DNA of 64,000 nucleotides from contig JBFLYO010000001.1 of NCBI GenBank assembly GCA_040756745.1, positions 136,434-200,433 on the forward strand. The letters are read 5' to 3'. Positions within the stretch are counted from its first letter, which is position 1, and every line of letters starts with the position of its first letter. This DNA comes from JBFLYO01 sp040756745. Its GTDB lineage: Bacteria > Bacteroidota > Ignavibacteria > UBA10030 > UBA6906. The notes under the pieces were generated by a model. That model saw only the letters and a program-made list of their open reading frames with translations. It searched no databases and was not told where the DNA came from. Positions 7,647-17,020 of the stretch are shown one piece after another. Position numbers and translations under genes: made by a program.

Positions 7647-9097
7647 TCATCGTCTCGATCACTGGCCCCCGGATGAGCGACGCGCTTTCACAGGTGGCCG
7701 CTTCGAACAAATACGCCGATGCCCTGGAATTCCGTCTCGACCTTATCCGTTCCCCCGAGCTTGCAGTCCTTCTTCTCTCCACACGCAAGCCGGTGATCGC
7801 TACGTGTCGTCCTGTCGGGCAGGGAGGAGGGTTTTCCGGGGCGGAGCGGGACAGAATGGAACTGTTGAGCGCTGCCTCGTTGCTCGGGGCCGAGTACGTC
7901 GACCTGGAGTTCGGAGTCAGTCGTGCATTTATTACACAGTTTCTCAAGAGACGGCGAGAAACGCAGGTCATTCTTTCGCACCACCTCCGACCGGGCGATC
8001 CCATTGCTCCGGAGCGCACATACCGACGGATGCGCCGTGCGGGAGCGGACATTGTGAAATTCGCGTTTCCCGCGACTGATGCCTGGCAGAACCGGTTCGC
8101 GTTTGACTTTCTCGCCAGCGCAAAGCGTGACAACGCCAGGGCCGTGGCAATCGCGATGGGTGAAGCCGGCGAACCAAGCAGGATCTTGTACCGCGTCGCA
8201 GGCGGCTGGGCGACGTACGCGGGGACAGAGGATGGCAAGACTGCGGCACCCGGCCAGATCCCGGCACGCCTGCTCAAGGAGCTCTACCGCTCCGATCGCC
8301 TCAACTCCGGCACAAAAGTGTTCGGTGTGATCGGCAACCCTGTCGGGCACAGCAAGGGGGTCTACATCTACAACCGAATGTTTGCCGTCGCGGGATCGAA
8401 CGCCGTCTATTGTCGTTTCAACGTGACGGATCTCTCGCGGTTCATGAAGCTGATTGCACCGATGGCACGCGGCTTCAGTGTGACACTCCCTCATAAGCAG
8501 GGCGTCATGAAATTCGCTTCCTCCCTTGACCCCGTTGCCCGGGCAATCGGTGCGGCCAATACGCTGTGCAGGAGGGGACGAACGTGGTGGGGGACGAACA
8601 CCGATGCACCAGCTGCACTCGACGCCATCGAGCATACCATCCGCGTGGAGGGAAAGCGCGTGCTGATTCTCGGTGCGGGCGGAGCGGCCCGTGCCATTGC
8701 GTATGAGGCGAAACGGCGCGGAGCATCGGTGACGATTGCAAACAGGAAGCCGGCAAGAGCACGCGCACTAGCGAGGGAATTCGAACTCACGACAGCTCCC
8801 TGGCATCGTCTGCACTCCCTGCCGTGGGACGTGCTCGTCAACGCAACACCCGTGGGAATGACGCCGGGCGCCGGACGACTTCCCATCGCACGCCGGTCGA
8901 TGCAAGGGAAGGTGGTCTTCGATGCCGTGTACACCCCCCCGGTGACGACGCTGCTGCGCGACGCAGCCAGGGGAGGAGCGAAGGTCGTGTCGGGGACCGA
9001 GATGTATATCAATCAGGGGTCGAGGCAATTCCGACTGTTCACCGGCCAGGACCCTGACGTCCGATTGATGAGGAGGATCCTTGCCGATCACCAGTGA
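7643..9097 (+). CDS. aroDE: Bifunctional type I 3-dehydroquinate dehydratase / shikimate dehydrogenase
   Basis: A 484-residue fusion of two consecutive shikimate steps. Residues 1 to ~220 are a type I dehydroquinase: EFRLDLI near residue 29, the catalytic His in LSHH (H113/H114) and the Schiff-base Lys in ADIVKFAF (K139). Residues ~224-484 are shikimate dehydrogenase: VIGNPVGHSK, the catalytic Lys in TLPHK (K285), GAANTL, GTNTDA, the NADP-binding LGAGGAARAI and NATPVGM. This order matches the plant-type fusion. It overlaps aroB by 4 bp, and aroA follows after 9 bp. All key catalytic residues appear present in both halves. Confidence 0.95.
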   Translation: MIIVSITGPRMSDALSQVAASNKYADALEFRLDLIRSPELAVLLLSTRKPVIATCRPVGQGGGFSGAERDRMELLSAASLLGAEYVDLEFGVSRAFITQFLKRRRETQVILSHHLRPGDPIAPERTYRRMRRAGADIVKFAFPATDAWQNRFAFDFLASAKRDNARAVAIAMGEAGEPSRILYRVAGGWATYAGTEDGKTAAPGQIPARLLKELYRSDRLNSGTKVFGVIGNPVGHSKGVYIYNRMFAVAGSNAVYCRFNVTDLSRFMKLIAPMARGFSVTLPHKQGVMKFASSLDPVARAIGAANTLCRRGRTWWGTNTDAPAALDAIEHTIRVEGKRVLILGAGGAARAIAYEAKRRGASVTIANRKPARARALAREFELTTAPWHRLHSLPWDVLVNATPVGMTPGAGRLPIARRSMQGKVVFDAVYTPPVTTLLRDAARGGAKVVSGTEMYINQGSRQFRLFTGQDPDVRLMRRILADHQ

Positions 9098-9106
9098 CGT
9101 GAGGCG

Positions 9107-10375
9107 ATGATCAGGGAGATCCGTCCGGCGGGGCCTCTTCGTGCCGTAGTCCAGGTTCCGGGGTCGAAGAGCATCACGAACCGCGCATTAATCTGCGCTG
9201 CGCTGGCTGAAGGCGATTCGAGGCTGCTCAATGCTTCGGACAGCGACGACTCGGCGCTCCTTGCCAACGCCCTGAATCAGCTTGGCGTCCTTGCGAGGAA
9301 GGTGCCGGAAGGGATAAACGTCCAGGGGACGGGGGGAAGACTCTTCGCACCCAAGTTCCCCATCCCGGTCGGCAACGCGGGAACCACACTGCGCTTTCTG
9401 CTTTCTCTGGCGGCGCTGGCGGAAGGGACGACGGTCCTTGAAGGAAGTCCCCGAATGGCCGAGCGGCCGAATGAGGGACTGATTGAGGCACTGCGGAACC
9501 AGGGGATCGCCGTCCGACATGAGAAGGGGGACATACGGTTCGCTGTCCGGGGAGGGGCGCTGCCGGGAGGCGATGTTGCGGTGCACAGTGACCAGAGTTC
9601 CCAATTCATGTCGTCGCTTCTCCTTGTCGCTCCGTATGCTGCCCGGATGATGACACTCCGCGCCGAAGGGGAGATGGCTTCGGAGCCATACCTCGACCTC
9701 ACATTGGACGTCATGCAAGCGTTTGGGGCGGAGGTGACCGCCGGCGGGCGAGGAGTGTTCCGGGTGAGCAATGCCCGCCGCTATCGGCCCGGGGAATTCT
9801 CCGTGGAGAGCGACGCTTCAGGCGCATCCTATCCGCTCGCGGCGGCGGCGATCGCAGGCGGTGAGGTCTTCGTTCCCGGATTGCGTGAGGGTTCCCGACA
9901 GGGAGACGCGGTCTTCGCTCAGATCCTGAGGTCGATGGGGTGCGGCGTCGACTGGAGGGAGGATGGCCTCCTTTGTGCGCAGGGAGATGAATTGCGCGGA
10001 GTGGAGATCGACATGCACGCGACGCCGGACATCGTCCCGACGGTCGTTGCAGTTGCATTGTTTGCCGCCGGTCCAACCCGCGTCGTGAACGTTGCCCATC
10101 TTCGGTTTAAGGAGTCGAACAGGGCGGAAGGGCTGGCGGAAGAGCTTGGGAAGCTGGGCGCACAGGTGACTGTGAGGGACGATGCGATTGAAGTGGTGCC
10201 GGCACCGTTGCATGGAGCGCAACTGGATTCTCGCGACGATCACCGCCTCGCCATGTGCTTCGCGCTCATCGGTCTCCGCGTCCCCGGTGTCCGCATCGAG
10301 AACCCGGACTGCGTGCGGAAATCCTTCCCGCGGTTCTGGGAGGTATTCGATCACCTCTACACTCATCACCCTTAA
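9107..10375 (+). CDS. aroA: 3-phosphoshikimate 1-carboxyvinyltransferase (EPSP synthase)
   Basis: A 422-residue EPSP synthase, joining shikimate-3-phosphate and phosphoenolpyruvate. It has the N-terminal PGSKSITNRALICAAL, the signature GNAGTTLRFLLSLAAL, SSQFMSSLLL, the Asp region TPDIVPTV and C-terminal DDHRLAMCFAL. Length is normal. It lies 9 bp after aroDE. The stop codon lies between two copies of ACTCATCAC (10361-10369 and 10375-10383), just before aroC. No shikimate kinase gene is present in the operon, although its product is this enzyme's substrate. Confidence 0.95.
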   Translation: MIREIRPAGPLRAVVQVPGSKSITNRALICAALAEGDSRLLNASDSDDSALLANALNQLGVLARKVPEGINVQGTGGRLFAPKFPIPVGNAGTTLRFLLSLAALAEGTTVLEGSPRMAERPNEGLIEALRNQGIAVRHEKGDIRFAVRGGALPGGDVAVHSDQSSQFMSSLLLVAPYAARMMTLRAEGEMASEPYLDLTLDVMQAFGAEVTAGGRGVFRVSNARRYRPGEFSVESDASGASYPLAAAAIAGGEVFVPGLREGSRQGDAVFAQILRSMGCGVDWREDGLLCAQGDELRGVEIDMHATPDIVPTVVAVALFAAGPTRVVNVAHLRFKESNRAEGLAEELGKLGAQVTVRDDAIEVVPAPLHGAQLDSRDDHRLAMCFALIGLRVPGVRIENPDCVRKSFPRFWEVFDHLYTHHP

Positions 10376-10391
10376 CTCATCACTCTCGTTC

Positions 10392-11738
10392 ATGGCTGGC
10401 AACTCTACCGGCAATTATTTTCGCGTGACCACCTTCGGGGAAAGTCATGGGCCCGCCATCGGTGCGGTGATCGATGGCGTGCGCCCCGGCCTCCCCATCG
10501 ATATCGCGGAGATTCAGCACGAGCTCAACAGGCGCAGGCCTGGACAAAGCGCAGTCACGACGTCCCGCGCCGAAGCGGACGAGGTGGAGATCCTCAGTGG
10601 TGTCTTTGAGGGGAAGACGACAGGAACCCCCATCTGCTTGATCATCAGGAACAGGGATCAGCGCCCCGGCGCGTACGAAAAGATCAAGGACATGTTCCGC
10701 CCCGGGCACGCGGGGTACACCTACCTGGCGAAATTCGGCATCAGCGACTATCGCGGTGGTGGGAGGTCGTCAGGGCGGGAGACCGCGGCACGGGTTGCGG
10801 CCGGGGGAGTGGCGAAGACCCTCCTTGCGAAGCGGGGGATCGAGATCTTCGCGTATACGCTCGAGGCGGGAGGGATCAGGGCGCGCAGCGTCAACAGGTC
10901 TGTGATCGAGACAAACCCGTTGCGCTGCCCCGATCCTGTGGCGGCGGAGGCGATGGCGCGCCGCATCCTGCGCCTGAAGCGGGAAGGAGACTCTGTCGGC
11001 GGCATCGTCGAGGTCATCGTGAAGAACCCGCCTGTCGGTCTCGGCGAGCCGGTGTTCGACAAGCTTGAGGCGGATCTCGCAAAGGCGTTGATGTCGATCG
11101 GCGCGATCAAAGGGTTCGAAGTGGGCAACGGCTTTGCTGCCGCCCGCCTCCGCGGAAGCCAGAACAACGATCCGATATACCGCGAGTCATCGACCGGCCG
11201 GATACGGACGAGAACGAACAATGCCGGGGGGATTGCGGGAGGGATTTCGAACGGCGAGGATATCGTTGTCCGCATCGCCGTCAAACCCCCTTCGTCGATC
11301 AGGAAAGAACAGGAGACCGTAACCGTCGAGGGAAAACCTGCCGTGATTTCGGTGGAGGGGAGGCACGACCCGTGCATCTGTCCGCGGGTCGTTCCCGTCG
11401 CGGAGGCCATGGTCGCGCTGACGATCCTCGACCATCTGACGCGACAGAGGCTCCTGGTGCGCCGGAGCACGTTGAACAGATTGCGCGATACCATCGACTT
11501 GATCGACAGTAATCTTGTCCTCCTCCTCCACGAGCGGCAGGCGCTGGTGCGGCAGATCGGCGAGGTGAAGAAGCGGAGGGGATCGCGGATCGTGGACAGG
11601 AATCGGGAGCGGGAAATCCTGCGGAGACAGCGGGCCATCGCATCCGATCTCGACCTGAATGATACGTTGATCGCAGAGATGTTCCGGGCAATCTTCAAGC
11701 TTGCCAGGACCACGCAGAAGTCGATCGCCCGACGATGA
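10392..11738 (+). CDS. aroC: Fusion of chorismate synthase and AroQ-type chorismate mutase
   Basis: A 448-residue protein. Residues 1 to ~350 are chorismate synthase (FMN-dependent): TTFGESHGPAIGAVIDG, RRPGQS, RGGGRSSGRETAARVAAG, NNAGGIAGGISNG and RHDPCICPR-VVPVAEAM. Residues ~358-448 are a helical AroQ-class chorismate mutase: an N-terminal Arg, then IDLIDSNLVLLLHERQALVRQIGEVKK and VDRNREREIL with the expected Arg, Lys and Glu spacing. The enzyme that makes chorismate is thus attached to the one that sends it to prephenate. The frame is open further upstream inside aroA; the ATG at 10392 is chosen because chorismate synthases start here. No clear ribosome site is seen. It overlaps tyrA by 4 bp. 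Confidence 0.93.
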   Translation: MAGNSTGNYFRVTTFGESHGPAIGAVIDGVRPGLPIDIAEIQHELNRRRPGQSAVTTSRAEADEVEILSGVFEGKTTGTPICLIIRNRDQRPGAYEKIKDMFRPGHAGYTYLAKFGISDYRGGGRSSGRETAARVAAGGVAKTLLAKRGIEIFAYTLEAGGIRARSVNRSVIETNPLRCPDPVAAEAMARRILRLKREGDSVGGIVEVIVKNPPVGLGEPVFDKLEADLAKALMSIGAIKGFEVGNGFAAARLRGSQNNDPIYRESSTGRIRTRTNNAGGIAGGISNGEDIVVRIAVKPPSSIRKEQETVTVEGKPAVISVEGRHDPCICPRVVPVAEAMVALTILDHLTRQRLLVRRSTLNRLRDTIDLIDSNLVLLLHERQALVRQIGEVKKRRGSRIVDRNREREILRRQRAIASDLDLNDTLIAEMFRAIFKLARTTQKSIARR

Positions 11739-12469
11739 GGCCGTCCGTCGGACTGATCGGTTACGGGCGGTTCGGGCGTTTCGCCGCCCGATGGATTGGC
11801 CGCCATGCACGAATCGTGGTGTTCGATCCGCGCCTGAAGGGCGTCGCCAGCCCCTCCGTCGCCCGGGGGACGTTTGGCGAAGCGGCCGGACAGCCGATCG
11901 TGGTCCTCGCTGTGCCCATCTCAACACTTCCACCTCTCCTGCAGAAGCTGCGAAAGCACGTCCGGCCGGATGCTCTGATCCTGGATGTCTGTTCTGTCAA
12001 GGTGTACCCGGTACGGTGGATGAAACGGGCCCTGTCACGAAGCGTCTCGATTATTGGCCTCCACCCCCTGTTTGGGCCGGACAGTGCCGCCACATCGTTG
12101 CGCGGGAAGAGGCTCGTTGTCTGCCCCGTCCGGGTGCGGAAAGCACACATGGTCACACTGCGGCGGCTCGCGGCACGGGAGGGCCTCCGCTGTCACGTCA
12201 TGTCACCCGCTGCGCACGATCGTCTGATGGCCGACACGCTGCTCGCAAGCCAGTACGCCGGGCGGCTGATGGTCGAGGCCCGAGTCCCGTTGAGGGCGTG
12301 GTCGACGCCGTCGTATGATCACCTCCGGGTCCTCCGCGAGATCGCGGGACGTGATTCCTTGCAGTTGTTCAGGGACATGTGGCGGTACAATCCGTATGCC
12401 GCACGGCTTGCCCGTCGGCTCGACAGGTCCCATCGGCTTCTCATGAGAGAGCTCCGTCAGGTCGGTTGA
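11735..12469 (+). CDS. tyrA: Prephenate/arogenate dehydrogenase (short TyrA)
   Basis: A 244-residue NAD(P)-dependent dehydrogenase with the dinucleotide-binding motif GLIGYGRFGRFAA at the very N-terminus, then VPISTLP, LDVCSVK and the substrate-site IIGLHPLFGPDSA. It is shorter than typical bacterial TyrA and resembles the single-domain arogenate/prephenate dehydrogenases of plants and cyanobacteria. It would use prephenate, the product of the chorismate mutase fused to aroC, to start tyrosine synthesis. It overlaps the aroC fusion by 4 bp and ends the operon. Which of NAD or NADP, prephenate or arogenate, is preferred cannot be read from sequence. Confidence 0.85.
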   Translation: MRPSVGLIGYGRFGRFAARWIGRHARIVVFDPRLKGVASPSVARGTFGEAAGQPIVVLAVPISTLPPLLQKLRKHVRPDALILDVCSVKVYPVRWMKRALSRSVSIIGLHPLFGPDSAATSLRGKRLVVCPVRVRKAHMVTLRRLAAREGLRCHVMSPAAHDRLMADTLLASQYAGRLMVEARVPLRAWSTPSYDHLRVLREIAGRDSLQLFRDMWRYNPYAARLARRLDRSHRLLMRELRQVG

Positions 12470-12530
12470 TTCTGAGGGGATTTTTCGGCTAATTGTTTTT
12501 TTGCATGACCGAGGCAAACAACCGGCACTC

Positions 12531-13238
12531 ATGATTGAGCTCCGCAACGTCACAAAGCGATTCGGCACCTTCAAGGCCGTCGACAATGTCTCTCTCCAGA
12601 TCGGCCAGGGGCAGTTTTTCGGCTTCCTGGGCCCAAATGGCGCGGGAAAGACAACGACCATCAAAATGCTGACCGGCCTGTACGCTCCTTCAGAGGGGGT
12701 TTGCCTGGTGAACGGTCATGACATCCATCGTGATCCTCTTCCGGCAAAACGGAGCATCGGGTACGTCCCCGACCAGCCGTTCCTGTACGAGAAGCTGAGC
12801 GGGCGGGAGTTCCTCAGCTTCATCGGCGGCCTCTTCGAAATGTCGGTGGAGCAGATTCGCGATCGGATTGACGAGTGCATCGAAGTGTTTGAAATCGGTG
12901 ATTTCATCGACAGGCGCGCCGAGGAATACTCGCAGGGGATGCGGCAGCGGATCGTGCTTGCCGCGGCGCTGATGCACGATCCCAAGGTGCTGGTGATCGA
13001 CGAGCCGCTCGTCGGCCTCGACCCCCGAAGTTCCCGCCTGGTCAAGGACCGCCTGAAGGAGCGGACAACCAACGGGCTGACGATCTTCATGTCGACCCAC
13101 CTGCTTGAGATCGTCGAGGAGCTCTGCGACCGGATCGCGATCATCAAACAGGGGCGCATCATCTATGAAGAGACGCAGAATGCGATGCGGCGGTTCAACG
13201 GCCAGCTCGAGGCCATGTTCCTGGAGCTCACGAAATAA
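12531..13238 (+). CDS. ABC transporter ATP-binding protein
   Basis: A 235-residue ABC ATPase with Walker A GPNGAGKTT, signature YSQGMRQR, Walker B VLVIDEP followed by LVGLD, and the switch-His in STHLLE. The sequence resembles ATPases of ABC-2 exporters (Ccm/Nat/drug type). The ATG at 12531 is used; an in-frame TTG at 12501 would add ten atypical residues. The membrane partner follows after 6 bp. The 61 bp after tyrA hold a T-rich stretch but no clear hairpin. Confidence 0.9.
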   Translation: MIELRNVTKRFGTFKAVDNVSLQIGQGQFFGFLGPNGAGKTTTIKMLTGLYAPSEGVCLVNGHDIHRDPLPAKRSIGYVPDQPFLYEKLSGREFLSFIGGLFEMSVEQIRDRIDECIEVFEIGDFIDRRAEEYSQGMRQRIVLAAALMHDPKVLVIDEPLVGLDPRSSRLVKDRLKERTTNGLTIFMSTHLLEIVEELCDRIAIIKQGRIIYEETQNAMRRFNGQLEAMFLELTK

Positions 13239-13244
13239 GGCCCC

Positions 13245-14936
13245 ATGCGTGAAATTGCTCTCGTCCTGAACGTCAAGGCCGCGGGCTTTCTCAAGAGCGC
13301 GCTGGATTTCCGCGTCCAGAGCCTCTTCAAGAACCTTTCCTCTCTTCTGATCTTTGGCGGCGTGGCCGTCGGCGTCTTCCTCCTCTCCCGCGCCTCGACC
13401 GGGTACCTCCTTCAGCAGGCCCACATCGGGCTCTTCCTGTTCCATCGCTTCCTCTCCATGCTGCTTTATGTCTTCTTCATTACGGTCAACCTCGGGAACA
13501 TGATCGTCTGTTACGCCACGCTGTACCGGTCGGAAGAAGTCGGCTTCCTGATGGGGCTCCCCGTCTCGCATTACAAGGTCTTTGTGGTAAAATTCATTGA
13601 CAACTTTTTTTACAGCTCAAGCACGCTGCTCCTGCTCGGTCTGGCACTGCTCCTGGGGTATGGTTCGTATTTCTCCATGCCCTGGTATTTCTACCTGTTC
13701 ACCCTGTTTGTGGTGCTCCTTCCGTTCATGCTGATCGCGGGGATCATCGCAGTGATTCTGCTGATGGTGCTCGTCAAGATCGCCTCGCGCATCGGCATTC
13801 GGTGGCTGCTGGCGGGGATCGTCCTGGTCTATCTTTCGGCCATCTATCTTTACTTCTCGGTGGTCAATCCAGTCCTGCTGGTGCAGGAGGTGATGAAGCA
13901 TTATCCGGACGTGAACGCATATTTCGGCTACCTCGATCCCCCGTTCATCCGTTACCTGCCGAACCACTGGGTCTCGGAGTACCTCTACTGGACGATGTCG
14001 GACGACTCGGGGCGGGCGGCTGCCAACCTGGTCATATTGTTGCTGACACTCGGCGGCCTCCTCGTGGTGGCCGGCTTCATGGCCTGGCGGTACTACTACC
14101 CGAGCTGGCTGGCGGCGGCCAGCACACGGAGCCAACGCGGCGGCGGACCGGGGTGGCTCACAGTGCGGTTCATGTCGTTCGGCAGGCCGGGGATCCTGTC
14201 AAGACAGACCGACGCGCTGCTGCGCCGGGATTTCTGGGTCTTCTTCCGCGAGCCGAGTCAGTGGCTGCACCTTCTTTTGATGTTTCTTCTGCTTATGGTC
14301 TTTCTCGTGTCGATGGGGTCGCTGGAGCTCCGGTTGAGCCAGCCGTTTCTCCAGACCGTCTCGTTCCTCGTCGTCTTTCTCTTCGATGGGTTCCTGATCG
14401 CTTCGGTGTCGCTCCGGTTCGTTTTTCCGGCGGTCAGCCTCGAGGGAGATGCGTTCTGGTGCGTCCGCTCGGCGCCTGTTCCGATCCAGAAGGTGTACTG
14501 GCACAAATTCTTCGCGTCGTTCGTGCTTGTGCTGTTCCTTGCGGAAATCCTCGCAATCGTGTCGGCCACGATGATGAGAGACAATCCTGTGCTGACCGGG
14601 GTGGCCCTGCTCTGCACGGCGTTCGTTGCCCTTGCACTGACGAGCATGAACCTCGGTGCGGGTGCCTATTTCGCGGCCTATCGTGAGAGGAACCCGATCC
14701 GGGTGGCGTCGTCCCAGGGCGCGTCGCTGACGTTCCTGGCAGGCATGGTGTACCTCGGCTGCATTGTCATGATTCTGGTCGTCCCGCTCAACAGATATTT
14801 TGAGATGCTGATCCTTCGCGGCTCTTCAGCGCCCGAGTGGCTGACGCTGCCCGTCGTCGCGGTGGGTGTTCTATCGCTGTTGATGTTCTTCGGGTCGACT
14901 TCCATCGGTCTGGCGACCATCCGTCGCGACTACTGA
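13245..14936 (+). CDS. ABC-2-like multispan permease
   Basis: A 563-residue, strongly hydrophobic protein with roughly a dozen membrane segments in two blocks: about residues 30-290 and 350-560, separated by a polar stretch near residues 300-330. It follows an ABC ATPase gene by 6 bp and is presumably its membrane partner. The sequence GLPVSHYKVFVVKF is reminiscent of the amphipathic coupling region of ABC-2 exporters. The substrate cannot be inferred. The double-length layout suggests that one copy may provide both transmembrane halves. Confidence 0.8.
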   Translation: MREIALVLNVKAAGFLKSALDFRVQSLFKNLSSLLIFGGVAVGVFLLSRASTGYLLQQAHIGLFLFHRFLSMLLYVFFITVNLGNMIVCYATLYRSEEVGFLMGLPVSHYKVFVVKFIDNFFYSSSTLLLLGLALLLGYGSYFSMPWYFYLFTLFVVLLPFMLIAGIIAVILLMVLVKIASRIGIRWLLAGIVLVYLSAIYLYFSVVNPVLLVQEVMKHYPDVNAYFGYLDPPFIRYLPNHWVSEYLYWTMSDDSGRAAANLVILLLTLGGLLVVAGFMAWRYYYPSWLAAASTRSQRGGGPGWLTVRFMSFGRPGILSRQTDALLRRDFWVFFREPSQWLHLLLMFLLLMVFLVSMGSLELRLSQPFLQTVSFLVVFLFDGFLIASVSLRFVFPAVSLEGDAFWCVRSAPVPIQKVYWHKFFASFVLVLFLAEILAIVSATMMRDNPVLTGVALLCTAFVALALTSMNLGAGAYFAAYRERNPIRVASSQGASLTFLAGMVYLGCIVMILVVPLNRYFEMLILRGSSAPEWLTLPVVAVGVLSLLMFFGSTSIGLATIRRDY

Positions 14937-14965
14937 CGCCGCGCTGAGTCATCCTTCGGATCCCT

Positions 14966-17020
14966 ATGCCCCGCTCTATCGTCCGTGCATCGTGGTACCT
15001 TGGGGGCCTGCTCACCATGCTGGCCCTTGGCGCCCCGGCCCGTCATGCCGCCGCGCAGGTCGTCGTGGAGTACTCCGAGGAAGCGGAGCGCCAGTTCCGT
15101 GACGCCGTTGCCCTCTACGATGCCGGCGCCTTCCGGGAAGCAGCGGGGCGTTTCGAGCTTCTGATGCGCGACTTCCCGACGTCGCACCGCGTCACTGCGG
15201 CGTTCGTGATGCGCGGGAAGGCGTTCTGCCTCGCAGGGGAGAACCTGGAGGCCGCAAAGTCGTTGAAGGCCTTCATCGCCCGCCACCCGGAGAGCACATA
15301 CATCCCCGATGCGGAGTACACGCTCGGCGTCGTGTACGCGAGGATCGAACGCTGGGAGGAGGCGATGGAAATGTACCTGACCGCCTTTTCCCGGCTCGGT
15401 CCTTCTTCGCCGCCGCGGCTCATCGGCGAAATCACGGCGGCGATGGATTCAACCATCCGCGCGCACGTCAGTCTGTTCTCCCTTCGTGCCTGGCTTGCCC
15501 GTGCCGGCTCTCCTGCGGAGCGCGCGTACCTCTGGATGGTGATCGCCGAGCAGGAAGCCGCGGGGGAGAACTCGGTGCAGGCGGGCATTGCGCTCGATTC
15601 CCTGGACGGTAGGTATCCGGGTCACGCGTATGCTGCCCGTGCGGCAGCCATCCGCCTGCGGATCTCGGCGCAAAGCAGCGTCGCACTCGGCGTGCTGCTT
15701 CCGCTGATGACGAATCACGAACGCTCGGCCGTCAAGGAGGTCGGTACTGAGGTGTTCGACGGCGTTTCCTTTGCCGTGGAAGAATTCACGCGACGACCCG
15801 GCATGCGCGTTGCGGTGAGAATGGAGGTCCGCGACACGGAGCGCGATCCGCAGGTGGCCAGCCGGGGCGCTCAGGAGCTTGCGGCGATCCATGAGGTCAT
15901 CGGGATTATCGGCCCCGTGTTCTCCGCCACGGTCGGTCCCGCCGCTGCGGCCGCAAACGCGCGTGGGGTCCCGCTGATCAGCCCGACGGCGAATGCCAAC
16001 GGGCTTGCGGCCACGGGGAAGTACGTCTTCCAGGCAAACCCGGACTATGACGCGCGTGGACGGGCGATGGCGCGTTATGCGGTGGAACAGCGCGGCTTCC
16101 GGACGCTTGCAGTACTTGCGCCGGTCGATGCATACGGCAAGTTCCTTGCCGAAGGGTTTGTCAGCGAAGCCGAGCGGTTGGGCGCGCGGGTGCTGGCGAC
16201 AGAATGGTACCAGCGTGGGTCGTCCGATCTCAAGCAGCCCCTCGCCAGAATCCGGCGCGCAGGCATGCTCGCCTCCCCCGATGCGCGCATCACGTTTGCC
16301 GGTCGCATGAAGCCGACGACGCTGATGAAGCTGGCTGATCTCGGCGTCCCACTGCGCCGCATCGACTCCCTCCTCAATGCTGCGGCATCCATCGGCGCCA
16401 CGGCCCTCCTTGGCCCGCGTGCCAGGCAACGGTTGGATTCGGCGGACGTCCCCGTCTCGTTCGATGAGTCGAGAGTGGACAGTCTCGAGTACCCTGTCGA
16501 TGCGATCGAGGCGCTCTATGTCCCCATCGCTGGCCCCGAGGAAATCGGCGTCGTCTCCTCGCAGGTCGTCTACTTCAATGTGCAGACGCAGCTCCTCGGG
16601 TCGGGGGAGTGGTTCAACGTCCAGGAACTCAGCGCGAACAGGCGGTACTGCGACGGGGTCGTGTTCGAATCCGATACGTATGTCGATACCGCGGCGGCGG
16701 ACTTTCACCGGTTCGTCGAGGGCTTCACGGCCCGGTTCCACAAGCGTCCCACGAAAAACGCTCTCTTTGGATACGACACCGGCGCGCTCGTCCTGGACCT
16801 GATCGCCCGGGGAGCCACTTCGCGGGAATTGCTGCAGAGGGCGCTCGATGACTTGACTGAGTACCGGGGATTTCATGCGAGGATTGGACTGAACGACGGG
16901 CGGGTCAACACATGGGTGATGCTGCTCAAATACACGCAGGACGAGATCCGGAAGGTCGGCGAGATCCATGCGCCGGCTCCGCCGGAGGGAGGGGGGAATG
17001 TCGAGAGGATCGTACACTGA
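14966..17020 (+). CDS. Exported TPR protein fused to a type 1 periplasmic-binding domain
   Basis: A 684-residue protein. An N-terminal signal peptide (about residues 1-31, ending A-A-A-Q, no lipobox Cys) is followed by tetratricopeptide-like repeats (about 35-230, e.g. YDAGAFREAAGRFELLMRDF). Residues ~235-660 resemble branched-chain-amino-acid binding proteins (VALGVLLPLM, IIGPVFSATVGPAAAAANARGVPLISPTANANGL, VYFNVQ). TPR plus PBP-1 fold is the layout of the LpoA regulators of peptidoglycan synthases, but sequence similarity to LpoA cannot be judged here. Ligand transport is unlikely, as no permease of that type is nearby. Its 3' end overlaps radC by 23 bp. Confidence 0.75.
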   Translation: MPRSIVRASWYLGGLLTMLALGAPARHAAAQVVVEYSEEAERQFRDAVALYDAGAFREAAGRFELLMRDFPTSHRVTAAFVMRGKAFCLAGENLEAAKSLKAFIARHPESTYIPDAEYTLGVVYARIERWEEAMEMYLTAFSRLGPSSPPRLIGEITAAMDSTIRAHVSLFSLRAWLARAGSPAERAYLWMVIAEQEAAGENSVQAGIALDSLDGRYPGHAYAARAAAIRLRISAQSSVALGVLLPLMTNHERSAVKEVGTEVFDGVSFAVEEFTRRPGMRVAVRMEVRDTERDPQVASRGAQELAAIHEVIGIIGPVFSATVGPAAAAANARGVPLISPTANANGLAATGKYVFQANPDYDARGRAMARYAVEQRGFRTLAVLAPVDAYGKFLAEGFVSEAERLGARVLATEWYQRGSSDLKQPLARIRRAGMLASPDARITFAGRMKPTTLMKLADLGVPLRRIDSLLNAAASIGATALLGPRARQRLDSADVPVSFDESRVDSLEYPVDAIEALYVPIAGPEEIGVVSSQVVYFNVQTQLLGSGEWFNVQELSANRRYCDGVVFESDTYVDTAAADFHRFVEGFTARFHKRPTKNALFGYDTGALVLDLIARGATSRELLQRALDDLTEYRGFHARIGLNDGRVNTWVMLLKYTQDEIRKVGEIHAPAPPEGGGNVERIVH

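Noticed and set aside
10361..10383. 9-bp direct repeat ACTCATCAC around the aroA stop
   Set aside because: Too short and isolated to call a duplication target or regulatory site.
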